From: Deltaproteobacteria bacterium
GTDB taxonomy: Bacteria > Myxococcota_A > UBA9160 > SMWR01
Length of the DNA stretch: 15,391 bases
Assembly (NCBI GenBank): GCA_019313605.1
Contig: JAFDAW010000027.1
Location: 1-15,391 of the forward strand
Direction of reading: 5' to 3'
Position numbers and translations under genes: made by a program. The notes under the pieces were generated by a model. It had not been told where the DNA came from and did not search any database. It was given only the letters and a program-made list of their open reading frames with translations. How positions within the stretch are numbered: position 1 is the first letter of the stretch; each line of letters opens with the position of its first letter. Positions 1 to 8,424 of the stretch are shown piece by piece.

Positions 1-1664
1 GCCACACTATGGCCCAGGTATGCGGACGCTTGGTTCGACTGGAGCTGGGTATCGGCCGCGTTCGGGCCGCCATCAGCGATCCCCCCGGCGCTGCCGAGAT
101 ACACGAACGCTACACCTTCATTTAACTCTTTGGGCGCGCCCTGTGGGGTGGGGAATTCGTAGAAAGGTGCGCCAATGATCACGTCCGCGTAGCCGTCGTC
201 GTCGACGTCGCCGGCCCCGGCCACGCTCCAGCCGAAGAACGTGCCGAGTTTGACGTTCGACCCGTCCGGCGCCTTGAGTTTTGTGTCAGCTGTTTCAGAG
301 CTGCCGTTGGGGATCCCCGATGCCGTGCCGTAGAAGATGAACGCGGCACCCGTTCTCTTGCTTACCTCGGGACGAATGGTGCTCACGTCGTAGTTTGGGG
401 CGCCCACAATCACGTCCGCGTAGCCGTCGTCGTCGATGTCGCCGGCCCCGGCCACGCTATAACCCAGCCACGCATTGATCCGCCCCCCCAGGAAGTTTGT
501 GTTGGCATTCGAGGGGTTGCCGCGCGCGACGATCCCACTGGCGCTGCCGAGGTAGATGAAGGCAGCGCCCACTTCAATTACGGTCGTGGGGAAGAAGTAG
601 CGGTACGCGCCCACGATCACATCCGCGTAGCCATCGCCGTTGACGTCGCCGGCTCCCGCCACACTCCAGCCCAGCCATCCGTCGCCCTGGTTCGACTCGA
701 GCTGCGCGTCGGCGTTCAGAGGGTTTCCATTCGCGACGATCCCGTCAGCGCTGCCGAGAAAAACGAAAGCGGCGCCTTCGTCGATCTCGCCCGCATCGTA
801 GCGGTATGCACCTACGATCACGTCTGCGTAGCCGTCGTCGTTGACATCCCCAGCCGCGGCTACGCTGACGCCCAGATTGGTGTTGGTCTGGTCGGACTCG
901 AGCTGCGCATCGGCGGTTGCAGTCAGCAAGGGGTCGATCACGACGGGGTAGACGGCCTTGTCGTCATCCACCACCAATCGAAGACGCGAAGGCTGCGGCA
1001 GCTCGAAGTGCGCCTCGAGCGCGCGGCCCCGTGCGTCCAGCACCACGAGCTTCGCGTAGGACAACTGCCGCCCGGTCGGCGTCGCGAAGTTCACCTGATC
1101 CTCGCCCAGCGACGCACGTGCGCCGCGTATCAAAAGCTCCACCACCAGCGGCCCCTCGCCTGCGGGCTGCTCCATCAGCGTGACGCCCTGCTCGAGACCG
1201 GCCGGGGAGTTCTCGTACCACTCGATGAGACCGGGACGCTTGATCTCGACGCGCGCGCCGTCGCTCGTTACTTCGCCGGGCCCGACCTGGGCGAGCGTCT
1301 CGCCACGACCGACGCCCACGAGGTTCAGCTCGAGCAACTCGGGGCTATCCGACCGCGTGCGGTCGTGCACGCGGATGCCCGTTGGTGCAAAGTAGGTGCG
1401 TAGATTGTGCTCGCGGTTGGGCGCCTGGAGCCCGTGGTTGTTGGCACTCGCCCGATACTCGCGTTGCGCGATGTGGCGTTGCACCTCTGCGAGACCGCTA
1501 TCCGTCAGCGCTGTGGAGGTTTGATCGGGAGCGAATGACGCGCCGTCAGACGCGGGCGCCCCGGTGGCTGCTTGCCTGCCGCCACCATGGGACGGCTCCC
1601 CCAATAGGATGGGGAGAACGGCAAGAATAAGGACAAGACCACAACGTGAGCACCGCGAAGCCAT
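1..1664 (-). CDS. Secreted FG-GAP repeat (integrin-alpha-like beta-propeller) protein, C-terminus beyond window
   Basis: The frame is open from an ATG at 1664 to the left edge, giving 554 codons with no stop, so the C-terminus is missing. A GGAGG (1672-1676) lies 7 nt before the ATG. Residues 1-30 form a signal peptide with a hydrophobic core (LVLILAVLPILL). Residues about 50-255 form a beta-rich N-terminal region that ends in YPVVIDP and contains a GLIEWYENSPAGLEQG motif; both are typical of the domain that precedes propeller repeats in deltaproteobacterial surface proteins. From about residue 265, four complete FG-GAP repeats follow, each with a Ca-binding loop such as GDVNGDGYADVIVGA and a later FxxLGSAxGI strand. 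They are spaced 67, 69 and 77 residues apart, and a fifth begins at the window edge. The likely role is an extracellular Ca-stabilised propeller for adhesion or binding; the ligand is unknown. It is divergent from the gene at 1872. Confidence 0.85.
   Translation of the reverse strand, partial: MASRCSRCGLVLILAVLPILLGEPSHGGGRQAATGAPASDGASFAPDQTSTALTDSGLAEVQRHIAQREYRASANNHGLQAPNREHNLRTYFAPTGIRVHDRTRSDSPELLELNLVGVGRGETLAQVGPGEVTSDGARVEIKRPGLIEWYENSPAGLEQGVTLMEQPAGEGPLVVELLIRGARASLGEDQVNFATPTGRQLSYAKLVVLDARGRALEAHFELPQPSRLRLVVDDDKAVYPVVIDPLLTATADAQLESDQTNTNLGVSVAAAGDVNDDGYADVIVGAYRYDAGEIDEGAAFVFLGSADGIVANGNPLNADAQLESNQGDGWLGWSVAGAGDVNGDGYADVIVGAYRYFFPTTVIEVGAAFIYLGSASGIVARGNPSNANTNFLGGRINAWLGYSVAGAGDIDDDGYADVIVGAPNYDVSTIRPEVSKRTGAAFIFYGTASGIPNGSSETADTKLKAPDGSNVKLGTFFGWSVAGAGDVDDDGYADVIIGAPFYEFPTPQGAPKELNEGVAFVYLGSAGGIADGGPNAADTQLQSNQASAYLGHSV
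180..868 (-). repeat. DNA-level repeats encoding the FG-GAP calcium loops
   Basis: A block of about 50 bp reading cacgtccgcgtagccgtcgt and onward recurs, starting at 180, 411, 618 and 819, and is highly similar at the nucleotide level. The spacings of 231, 207 and 201 bp are all multiples of three. The conserved block encodes the DxDxDG calcium loop, and the linkers between blocks are more diverged. The tail of another copy is visible at positions 1-10. These are in-frame coding repeats of the propeller blades, not a mobile or CRISPR repeat. Confidence 0.8.
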
Positions 1665-1671
1665 CGGCTCG

Positions 1672-1676
1672 CCTCC
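1672..1676 (-). promoter_or_regulatory. Ribosome binding site of the FG-GAP gene
   Basis: GGAGG on the minus strand, 7 nt upstream of the ATG at 1664. It fixes that start against longer upstream frames and places the signal peptide exactly at the N-terminus. Confidence 0.7.
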
Positions 1677-1857
1677 ATCTCGAAGCCAAGGGCCGGCTCA
1701 GCGAGGCTCCCCCCGGGGCATTGCACTCGTCGGCACTTGCTCGCCCCTTGTTGGGGGCTGTTCTCGCCACTCTACCTTTGGCGGATTGGGAAAACCAGCG
1801 CTGTCAGGCGAGCTATAAACCACGGCGAGCTCGAACTCAGACTGGATGGGCACCCGC

Positions 1858-1862
1858 GGAGG
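1858..1862 (+). promoter_or_regulatory. Ribosome binding site deciding the start of the membrane spermidine-synthase-like gene
   Basis: GGAGG lies 9 nt before the ATG at 1872. The frame is also open from an ATG at 1737, but that would add 45 residues that are not hydrophobic enough for a helix and have no family resemblance. The 1872 start puts the first membrane helix at residue 6. Confidence 0.65.
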
Positions 1863-1871
1863 CTGCGATCG

Positions 1872-4800
1872 ATGAGGCTCGACCTGCGGTTCATCCTGCT
1901 CCTGCTGTGCTTCTTCCTGTCGGGCTTTGCGGCGCTGCTCTACGAGACCGCCTGGGCACGCGAATTCGCGTTCGTATTCGGCACATCAGAATTCGCGGTG
2001 GTCAGCGTGCTGGCGGCCTACATGGGTGGCCTCGCCGCAGGCGCGGCCGTGGCCGCTCGCCTCGTCTCACGGATTCGCCGGCCGATCCTCGTTTATGGGT
2101 TGCTCGAATTGGGCATCGCGGCAAGTGCGCTCGCGGTGCCAACGGGAATCCGCGCGGCGATGTGGCTGCAGACGGCGATCGCGGGCGGCCAGAGCGCGCC
2201 ACCCGACGAATCCAGCGTCGCGGGATCCTTTTTCTACGTGGCGTGTTCCTTTGCGATCTTGATGATTCCAACCGGCTTGATGGGCGCGACCCTGCCACTG
2301 CTCGCGCGCTACGCAGTGCGCCGAGAAAGCGAAATCGGCGGCCGGGTCGGCATGCTCTACTCCATCAACACCGTGGGCGCCGTGGTCGGCGCAGCTGCAA
2401 CGGGCTTCGTGATCCTGCCAGCGCTCGGATTGCGGATGACGGTATACACCGGGGCCGCCACGAACGCGCTGGTCTTTGCAGCCGCGGCCCTGCTCGCGCG
2501 CCGCTCGCCCCCCCTCGCAGAACTCGCTCCATCGACATCCGTCCCCGCACTCCGATTCCACTGGATCCTGCCGGTGATCGCACTCTCGGGCTTCGCTTCT
2601 TTCAGCTACGAGGTGGTGTGGATTCGCCTGTTGGGCATGCTGCTCGGCGGCAGCATCCAGGGCCTCGCCACGATGTTGGCGAGCTTCCTGCTCGGTATCG
2701 CGATTGGAAGCGCCGTGGCAGCGCGCTTCGCGCGCGACCCCGTCCGGGCCGCGCACGGCTTTGGGTGGGCACAGATCGGAACCGCGACGCTATCGGTGAT
2801 CGCGTTCTCCCTCGCCGACCGGCTGCCCGAACTCGTGCAAGAACTCGGAGCGGGCCGCACGGGCTCTCTCACCGCCAACGCACTGGTTGCGGCACTCGGT
2901 TTGTTCCCGGGCGCACTTTGTGTGGGAGCCACCTTCCCGTTTGCAGTGCGCCTCTACGCGAGGCACGAATCGCAGGCAGGACCCGCAGCTGCGCGCGTTT
3001 ACGCGTGGAATACCATGGGCGCAATCAGCGGAGCACTCGCGACCGGCTTCGTACTACTGACGTCGCTGCACTTCGCGGGGACCTTGATTCTGGCGGCTAG
3101 CCTCAACCTGCTTTTGGCACTGGCGACCGCCGGCCTGACACGCCCCAGATTGCGGATCGTCACCGGTGCAGCAATCGCATGTATCGTGGTTCTCGCGATA
3201 CACCCTCCAGTGTCTCCACAGAAAATCTTGCGCTATGGCGGATTGAGTGGAAACCAACAGAAGGGCGATGTCGTCTACGACGGCGTGGGCCGTTCGTCGA
3301 CGGTGATGCTCTTCGATCAGGGAGATGGTTGGCGGCTCGTCACCAATGGCCAACCCGAATCGACCATCCTTCGAGCCAACCCGGGGCCCGAACGCTTCAT
3401 CACCGCGCGTTGGCTGGGAATGCTGCCCGTCTTGTTGAACCCGCACGCCCGCTCCATGTTGATGATCGGCCTGGGAGGCGGGCTCTCCGTCGAGGCGGCG
3501 CCTTCCTCGATCGAGAACATCCACGTCATCGAACTGGAGCGCGAGGTGGTCAACGCACATCGCGCCCTCGAGGAGCTGCGCGGTTCTTCTCCGATATCGG
3601 ATCCGCGGGTAGAAGTGGTCATCAACGATGCGCGCGGTGCGCTGATGCTCACAGACGCTCGGTTCGACACGATCGTCTCCCAGCCATCGCATCCGTGGAC
3701 GGCGGGCGCCTCCCACCTCTACACCCGAGAATTCTTTTCGCTCGTTTCGGAACACCTCGAACCGGGCGGCATTTTCGTGCAGTGGATCGGAATCTCATTC
3801 GTCGACGAAGCGCTACTGCGGAGCATCGTTGCGACACTTCTGGAGGTCTTTCCGGAAGTGGCTGTATTCCGACCCATCGTGGGATCCGTTCTGTTTGCGG
3901 CATCCAACGAGAGAATCGACCCCATCACGACATCAGCGATCGCGCTCGAGGCGACTCCGGCGGACTACTCTCGCTACGGGCTGCGGCGTACTGAGGATGT
4001 GATCGCAGGTTGGAGCCTGAATCTGGAGGGCGCGCAGCGCTTCTCCGCAGGGGCCGACATCAACACAGATGATCGCAATCAACTGGCGACGCGATCGGCG
4101 GGACTCGGCGACGAGGCGCTTCGCGGCAAGCCTACCAACAAGTTGTTCGCTCCATTCGATCCGCTCCCCTCGAGGGCAGCCAAATTCAAAGCCACCTATC
4201 TCGTGCGACGCCTCGCATCGAGAGGTGAATGGGAGCGTGCAGTGAAGTTGGCCACGAAGCTGCCGAACCCAATGCAACGAAAGACGAATCTGGGTTGGGC
4301 GACGACGACCGAATCCCCCAGTCGAGCGATTGCGCACTTTCGCGCTGCGCTCAAACACAATCCGACCGCACAATCGGCACTCTTTGGGCTTCTCAAGACG
4401 ACGAGACGCCCCGCTCGAGCAAACGATCCGGATAGGCTCGAATTGGCGGAGCCCCTGAAGGGACCGGCATCGGCGGTGGTTTCAGGCTGGCGCCTGGCGG
4501 CTGCAGGCGAATGGCAGGCGTTGCGCGAACTCGAGCCCGAACTCGCATCCGCCGAATGGTTCGATCCCACCTACCAGGACGCTCAACGGCTGCGCGCCCA
4601 GTGGCGCGCGGCAAGCGACGACCCCGTGTTACACGCTGAGGCGGTAGCCATCGCCAGCGATTTTCTTCGCAACAGCGCGCTCGCAGAGGATCTGCTCGTC
4701 GGTGCGCAGGCCTTCGCCGCTGCGAACCAGAGCGAAAGCGCAGCCCAACTGCTGGACGCTCTCAGCAAGCGGCGCCCGGCGCACTGGATTGTGCAGGCAG

Positions 4801-4916
4801 CCGTCGAACTGCTCGAATCACTGCCCCCGGAGATCGACGAGGCGCAGCGTACGGCGATTCGCAATCGGTTCACCCGACGGCCAAAGCCCGGGAAGGCCTC
4901 AGTCGATCGCAGGTGA
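1872..4916 (+). CDS. Fused MFS-like membrane / spermidine-synthase-like protein with helical C-terminal tail
   Basis: The 1014-residue product has three parts. Residues 1 to about 470 hold many hydrophobic helices and the family signature SGFAALLYETAWAR near the N-terminus, repeated in weaker form as SGFASFSYEVVWIRLLG, which suggests an internally duplicated membrane domain. Residues about 480-760 resemble the Rossmann fold of spermidine synthases: GLGGGLS near 533, an acidic strand end IELE, then NDARGAL, and IVSQPSHPW near 600 followed by LYTREFFSL. The aspartate pair that binds the amine substrate in true spermidine synthases is replaced (VSQPS where SpeE has VDSSD), so polyamine synthesis is doubtful. 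Residues about 780-1014 are alpha-helical with TPR-like pairs (EWERAVKLA; SRAIAHFRAALKHNP). It is probably an inner membrane protein. The substrate is unknown. The last 18 bp overlap the end of the convergent oxidase operon. Confidence 0.85.
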   Translation: MRLDLRFILLLLCFFLSGFAALLYETAWAREFAFVFGTSEFAVVSVLAAYMGGLAAGAAVAARLVSRIRRPILVYGLLELGIAASALAVPTGIRAAMWLQTAIAGGQSAPPDESSVAGSFFYVACSFAILMIPTGLMGATLPLLARYAVRRESEIGGRVGMLYSINTVGAVVGAAATGFVILPALGLRMTVYTGAATNALVFAAAALLARRSPPLAELAPSTSVPALRFHWILPVIALSGFASFSYEVVWIRLLGMLLGGSIQGLATMLASFLLGIAIGSAVAARFARDPVRAAHGFGWAQIGTATLSVIAFSLADRLPELVQELGAGRTGSLTANALVAALGLFPGALCVGATFPFAVRLYARHESQAGPAAARVYAWNTMGAISGALATGFVLLTSLHFAGTLILAASLNLLLALATAGLTRPRLRIVTGAAIACIVVLAIHPPVSPQKILRYGGLSGNQQKGDVVYDGVGRSSTVMLFDQGDGWRLVTNGQPESTILRANPGPERFITARWLGMLPVLLNPHARSMLMIGLGGGLSVEAAPSSIENIHVIELEREVVNAHRALEELRGSSPISDPRVEVVINDARGALMLTDARFDTIVSQPSHPWTAGASHLYTREFFSLVSEHLEPGGIFVQWIGISFVDEALLRSIVATLLEVFPEVAVFRPIVGSVLFAASNERIDPITTSAIALEATPADYSRYGLRRTEDVIAGWSLNLEGAQRFSAGADINTDDRNQLATRSAGLGDEALRGKPTNKLFAPFDPLPSRAAKFKATYLVRRLASRGEWERAVKLATKLPNPMQRKTNLGWATTTESPSRAIAHFRAALKHNPTAQSALFGLLKTTRRPARANDPDRLELAEPLKGPASAVVSGWRLAAAGEWQALRELEPELASAEWFDPTYQDAQRLRAQWRAASDDPVLHAEAVAIASDFLRNSALAEDLLVGAQAFAAANQSESAAQLLDALSKRRPAHWIVQAAVELLESLPPEIDEAQRTAIRNRFTRRPKPGKASVDRR

Positions 4917-5147
4917 GATTGATTCGTTTTCGTCACGGATCTGACGAGCGCGTCGGCATAGCCACCAGACCAGCGCTCCGACCAGCAGGATCGGAAGTGC
5001 GGTCAGAAACCCCGTCGTGACGATGAACGCGACGCGCGTTTCATCTGCGCGTCCCGTAAAGCACACCGCACAAGCGGCGGCGAGCTGCGGCGCGAGCAGG
5101 ACTGCCGTCGAGACCACCAGCGCAAGAGCGAACCTGATCCGAATCAC
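4899..5147 (-). CDS. Small membrane protein with CAVCF motif, last gene of the oxidase operon
   Basis: This is an 82-residue protein read from a GTG at 5147 that overlaps the TGA of the upstream subunit III gene (GTGA), which implies translational coupling. Residues 1-25 look like a signal peptide or first helix (FALALVVSTAVLLAPQLAAA), directly followed by a CAVCF motif at 26-30. A second helix spans about 41-63 (FIVTTGFLTALPILLVGALV), then comes a charged, probably cytoplasmic tail. Small proteins with a C-x-x-C-F motif after a first helix are, in my recollection, found near oxidase genes in several phyla, but no function is established that I know of. Copper handling or subunit assembly is a guess based on the CxxC and the operon. 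Its 3' end overlaps the convergent plus-strand gene by 18 bp. Confidence 0.75.
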   Translation of the reverse strand: MIRIRFALALVVSTAVLLAPQLAAACAVCFTGRADETRVAFIVTTGFLTALPILLVGALVWWLCRRARQIRDENESISPAID

Positions 5148-5728
5148 AGATACACCATGAAATAGAGCACCGGCCACAACCCCACCACGAAATACCAGAA
5201 GACCTGTGCGGCCGCGAACGTGCTCGGGGCCAGCAATCCCTTCGAGAGCTTGAGGCCCGCCCGTCCAAGCACCGTCAATCCGGCGACCGCGTGAAGGCCG
5301 TGCATCCCGACGATCAGGAAGAAGAAGCTGCCGTGAATGCTGGAAGTGAGCGTGAGGCCCTGGCGGATCAACATCACCCACTCGTAACCCTGAAACACGA
5401 CGAAGAACGCGCCGAGCGCCATCGCGGTAAAGAGTGGCCGCTTCGCGAGATCGCGGTTGCGCGTGTAGGCGCGGTTGGCGAAGAAGAGAAAGGCCGCGCT
5501 CGCGAGCAGCACGGCGGTATTGAACGCGGTGGCTTCGACGGGGAGCCTGGGCTGGCCGGGAGGCGGCCACCCGAGCGCGCCGGCTCTCACGATCGTGTAT
5601 GCGCTCATCAACCCTGCGAACATCATCATCTCCGCGACCACGAAGATCAGCATTCCCAGGACCGCGCTCGGCAGTACCGGGCGCGGATCGGAGATGACTC
5701 GGAGTGACGCGGTGGATCGCGACGTCAT
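5144..5728 (-). CDS. Cytochrome c oxidase subunit III-like protein (second copy)
   Basis: A 194-residue protein with about five membrane helices. It has the subunit III hallmarks: an acidic residue in the first helix (VVAEMMMFAGLMSAY), AFNTAVLLASAAFLFFA, FQGYEW and GMHGLHAVAGL. It ends in a helix with WYFVVGLWPVLYF. The RBS GAGGAG lies 4 nt before the ATG at 5728, 13 nt after the end of the subunit IV gene. Subunit III helps keep the D proton pathway active and lacks redox centres. Like the other copy, it lacks the two N-terminal helices of the seven-helix mitochondrial form. It is clearly diverged from the copy at 6102-6671, so it is not a recent duplicate. It may be an alternative or additional subunit of the same complex. 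Confidence 0.88.
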   Translation of the reverse strand: MTSRSTASLRVISDPRPVLPSAVLGMLIFVVAEMMMFAGLMSAYTIVRAGALGWPPPGQPRLPVEATAFNTAVLLASAAFLFFANRAYTRNRDLAKRPLFTAMALGAFFVVFQGYEWVMLIRQGLTLTSSIHGSFFFLIVGMHGLHAVAGLTVLGRAGLKLSKGLLAPSTFAAAQVFWYFVVGLWPVLYFMVYL

Positions 5729-5741
5729 GGGGCTCCTCGGA

Positions 5742-6086
5742 TCAGTGGTGCGCGGGAGCCTGGGCCTCCACGTGGATTTCCGGCTTGACCCAGTTTCGGC
5801 CCTCCTGCTTCATGATGTCGGGCGCGCTCCCGGAAAAGAGGAGCAGCATGAAGACCAGCATCGTCACGAGCAGGTAGACCGCATAGCGCGGCTCGATGTT
5901 CAGGTGCATGAAATTCTTGGCGACCAGGTAGGCCTTGACGATCGCGATGCCGAAGGCCGTGATCAGCGTGACGACCTTGATGCCCACGAAGGGGCCGAGA
6001 ATGCTGATCACCAGCAAGACGAGCAGGATCGCCCAGATCTTGACGTAATTGACTTCGTGCTCCGCGTGCTCTGCGTGTTCCGACAT
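5742..6086 (-). CDS. Cytochrome c oxidase subunit IV (prokaryotic CyoD/COX4 type)
   Basis: A 114-residue protein with a His/Glu-rich N-terminus (SEHAEHAEHE) and three hydrophobic helices (about 17-37, 39-58 and 69-86). Between them lies VKAYLVAKNFMHLNIEPRY, which matches the usual AxxVAxxFMHL signature of this family. The C-terminal tail is soluble and ends in HH. The RBS AAGG is 6 nt before the ATG at 6086, and 15 bp separate it from the upstream subunit III stop. It is a small accessory subunit of the terminal oxidase, helping assembly or stability, with no cofactor. The family is variable, but length, topology and operon position all agree. Confidence 0.88.
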   Translation of the reverse strand: MSEHAEHAEHEVNYVKIWAILLVLLVISILGPFVGIKVVTLITAFGIAIVKAYLVAKNFMHLNIEPRYAVYLLVTMLVFMLLLFSGSAPDIMKQEGRNWVKPEIHVEAQAPAHH

Positions 6087-6101
6087 ACTTTTACCTTCTT
6101 C

Positions 6102-6671
<570 letters not shown>

Positions 6672-6689
6672 CACTTTCCTTTCGCGGAA

Positions 6690-8402
6690 TCAGTCAGGAA
6701 CATTCTGCGGGAAATAGTCTTCTTCACGACCCGGTACCGAGTACTCGTAGGGACCGCGGTAGACGGTCGGCAACTCGGGCCAGTTCCCGTGGGGCGGCGG
6801 CGAGTCTGTGGTCCACTCGAGCGTGTTGGCCTTCCAGGGATTCTTCCCGGCATCCTTCTGCTTCTTCTTCCAGCTGATGAAGCAGTTGTAGAAGAACACG
6901 AGTTGGAAGACGAGCATGACGAGCATCGACACCGTCGCCAAGACCCGCATGTCCTGCATCTCGACGCCCGCCAACTCCGGGAAATGCTCGTAGTTGTAGA
7001 TCCGACGATGTTGGCCGGCAGCGCCGAGCACGAAGAGCGGGATGAAGATGAAGTTGAAGGGGATGATCGTGCCCCAGAAGTGAATCTTGCCCAGCGTGTC
7101 GTTCATCATCTTGCCGAACATCTTCGGGAACCAGTAGGTGAAGCCCGCGAAGGTTCCGATGATCGCAATCGGGAAGAACGTGTAGTGGAAATGTGCGAGC
7201 ACGAAGTAGGTGTCGTGGAAATAGATGTCGGCGCCACTCGCGCCCAGGAAGATCCCCGTCACGCCGCCGATCAGAAACTCCGCGACGAACGCCAGCGCCC
7301 AGAGCATTGGGGTCGTCAGGCGAATCGATCCGCCGTAGAGGGTCGCGATGTAGATGAAGCACATCTCCGCGATTGGAATCGAGATCAACAGCGTCGTGAC
7401 CGTGAAGATGTTCGCCATCCGCGGGTCGATGCCCGCGACGAACTGGTGGTGGGCCCAGACGGTGAAGCTGAGGATCCCGGTCGCGAAGGTCGTGTAGAGG
7501 AAGGTCTTGTAGGCGAACATCTTCTTGCGCGCGAAGACGCACATGATTTCAGCCGTGATCCCCATCGCGGGAAGCAGGACGACGTAGACCTCGGGGTGGC
7601 CGAAGAACCAGAAGAGGTGCTGCCAGAGGATCGGATCGCCTCCCTTGTCGGGATCGAAGAAGGCCGTGCCGACGTTCTGATCCATGAAGAGCATGACCGC
7701 ACCCGCAATCAGCGGGCCGACCGAAGACATGAACAAGATGCTCGCGACGACGATCATCCAGACCACGATCGGGATGTCGAAGATCTTCATCCCCGGCGCG
7801 CGCGCATTCATCGCCGTGGTGACGAAGTTGATCCCTCCCAACAGGAAGGCGGTAAACTCGAGTGCAACCGCGACCAGCCAGAACGACGATCCGAGCGCGG
7901 TGAGGCTGTACTGGGATTTTGCGGACAGCGGCGGATACGCGGTCCAGGCGCCGCCGAAGCCACCCCCCGGAACGAAGAACGAGGCGATCAGCACGATCGC
8001 GCTGAGCAGAAAGATCTGATAGGAGAGCCGATTGAGCCTCGGAAATACCATGTCGTCGCAGCCGACCATCAGCGGGATGAGGTAGTTGCCGAAGGCTGCG
8101 ATCAACACCGGCATCGCGACCCAGAAGATCATGATGGTGCCGTGGTTGGTGACGAGCGCATTGTAGTCGGACGCCGTCACCGTCCCGTAACCGGGAACAT
8201 CGATTCCCGGAAAGGCGAGTTGCATCCGGAACGCGTAGGCCATGAAGCCGCCGATCAACGCCATCGCCATGCCGGTGAACATGTACTGCATGGCGATCAT
8301 CTTGTGATCGGTCGAGAAGACGTACTTGCTCCAGATGCTCTGCTCGGTGTGGTGGTGGTCGTCGTGCGCGTGCATCGCGTCTGCGGGAATGGACTCAGCC
8401 AT
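6690..8402 (-). CDS. coxA: Cytochrome c oxidase subunit I
   Basis: The catalytic subunit, 570 residues. It reduces O2 to water and pumps protons. By motif, the ligands are H87 (NHGTIM) and H406 for heme a, H404 for heme a3 (HFHYTF), and H269, H318 and H319 for CuB. Y273 in GHPEVY is the residue cross-linked to H269. E271 plus D117 and N106 match the D proton pathway of A1-type oxidases. At the K-pathway position, bovine IPTGVK aligns with IPIAEM (342-347), so Thr316 becomes I344 and Lys319 becomes M347, with E346 beside it. The C-terminal soluble tail (about 515-570) contains NPWKANTLEW and SPPPHGNWP, as in many bacterial subunits I. GGAG lies 4 nt before the ATG at 8402, and the frame is open 59 codons further upstream without family similarity. 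It follows coxB after 22 bp. Confidence 0.97.
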   Translation of the reverse strand: MAESIPADAMHAHDDHHHTEQSIWSKYVFSTDHKMIAMQYMFTGMAMALIGGFMAYAFRMQLAFPGIDVPGYGTVTASDYNALVTNHGTIMIFWVAMPVLIAAFGNYLIPLMVGCDDMVFPRLNRLSYQIFLLSAIVLIASFFVPGGGFGGAWTAYPPLSAKSQYSLTALGSSFWLVAVALEFTAFLLGGINFVTTAMNARAPGMKIFDIPIVVWMIVVASILFMSSVGPLIAGAVMLFMDQNVGTAFFDPDKGGDPILWQHLFWFFGHPEVYVVLLPAMGITAEIMCVFARKKMFAYKTFLYTTFATGILSFTVWAHHQFVAGIDPRMANIFTVTTLLISIPIAEMCFIYIATLYGGSIRLTTPMLWALAFVAEFLIGGVTGIFLGASGADIYFHDTYFVLAHFHYTFFPIAIIGTFAGFTYWFPKMFGKMMNDTLGKIHFWGTIIPFNFIFIPLFVLGAAGQHRRIYNYEHFPELAGVEMQDMRVLATVSMLVMLVFQLVFFYNCFISWKKKQKDAGKNPWKANTLEWTTDSPPPHGNWPELPTVYRGPYEYSVPGREEDYFPQNVPD

Positions 8403-8424
8403 GGTACTCCTCGTCGGCAGCCGG

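Larger units (their letters stand above)
1665..1871. other. Divergent intergenic region (207 bp)
   Basis: This region lies between two genes transcribed away from each other, so it should hold both promoters. A TATAAA at 1814-1819 is visible on the plus strand, but the nearest TTGGGA (1786-1791) is 22 nt away, too far for a standard sigma-70 pair. GGCGAGCT occurs twice in direct orientation (1807-1814 and 1824-1831), flanking the TATAAA. No promoter can be assigned with confidence. Confidence 0.4.

Noticed and set aside
180..868. Regularly spaced repeats that could suggest a CRISPR-like array
   Set aside because: The spacing is 201-231 bp, always a multiple of three, and the repeats encode FG-GAP calcium loops inside one open frame.
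1786..1819. TTGGGA and TATAAA as a sigma-70 promoter
   Set aside because: The spacer is 22 nt, well outside the usual 16-18.
1646..3100. A 484-codon open frame on the plus strand overlapping the membrane spermidine-synthase-like gene
   Set aside because: Arg-rich, without motifs, in an alternative frame of a gene with clear family signatures.
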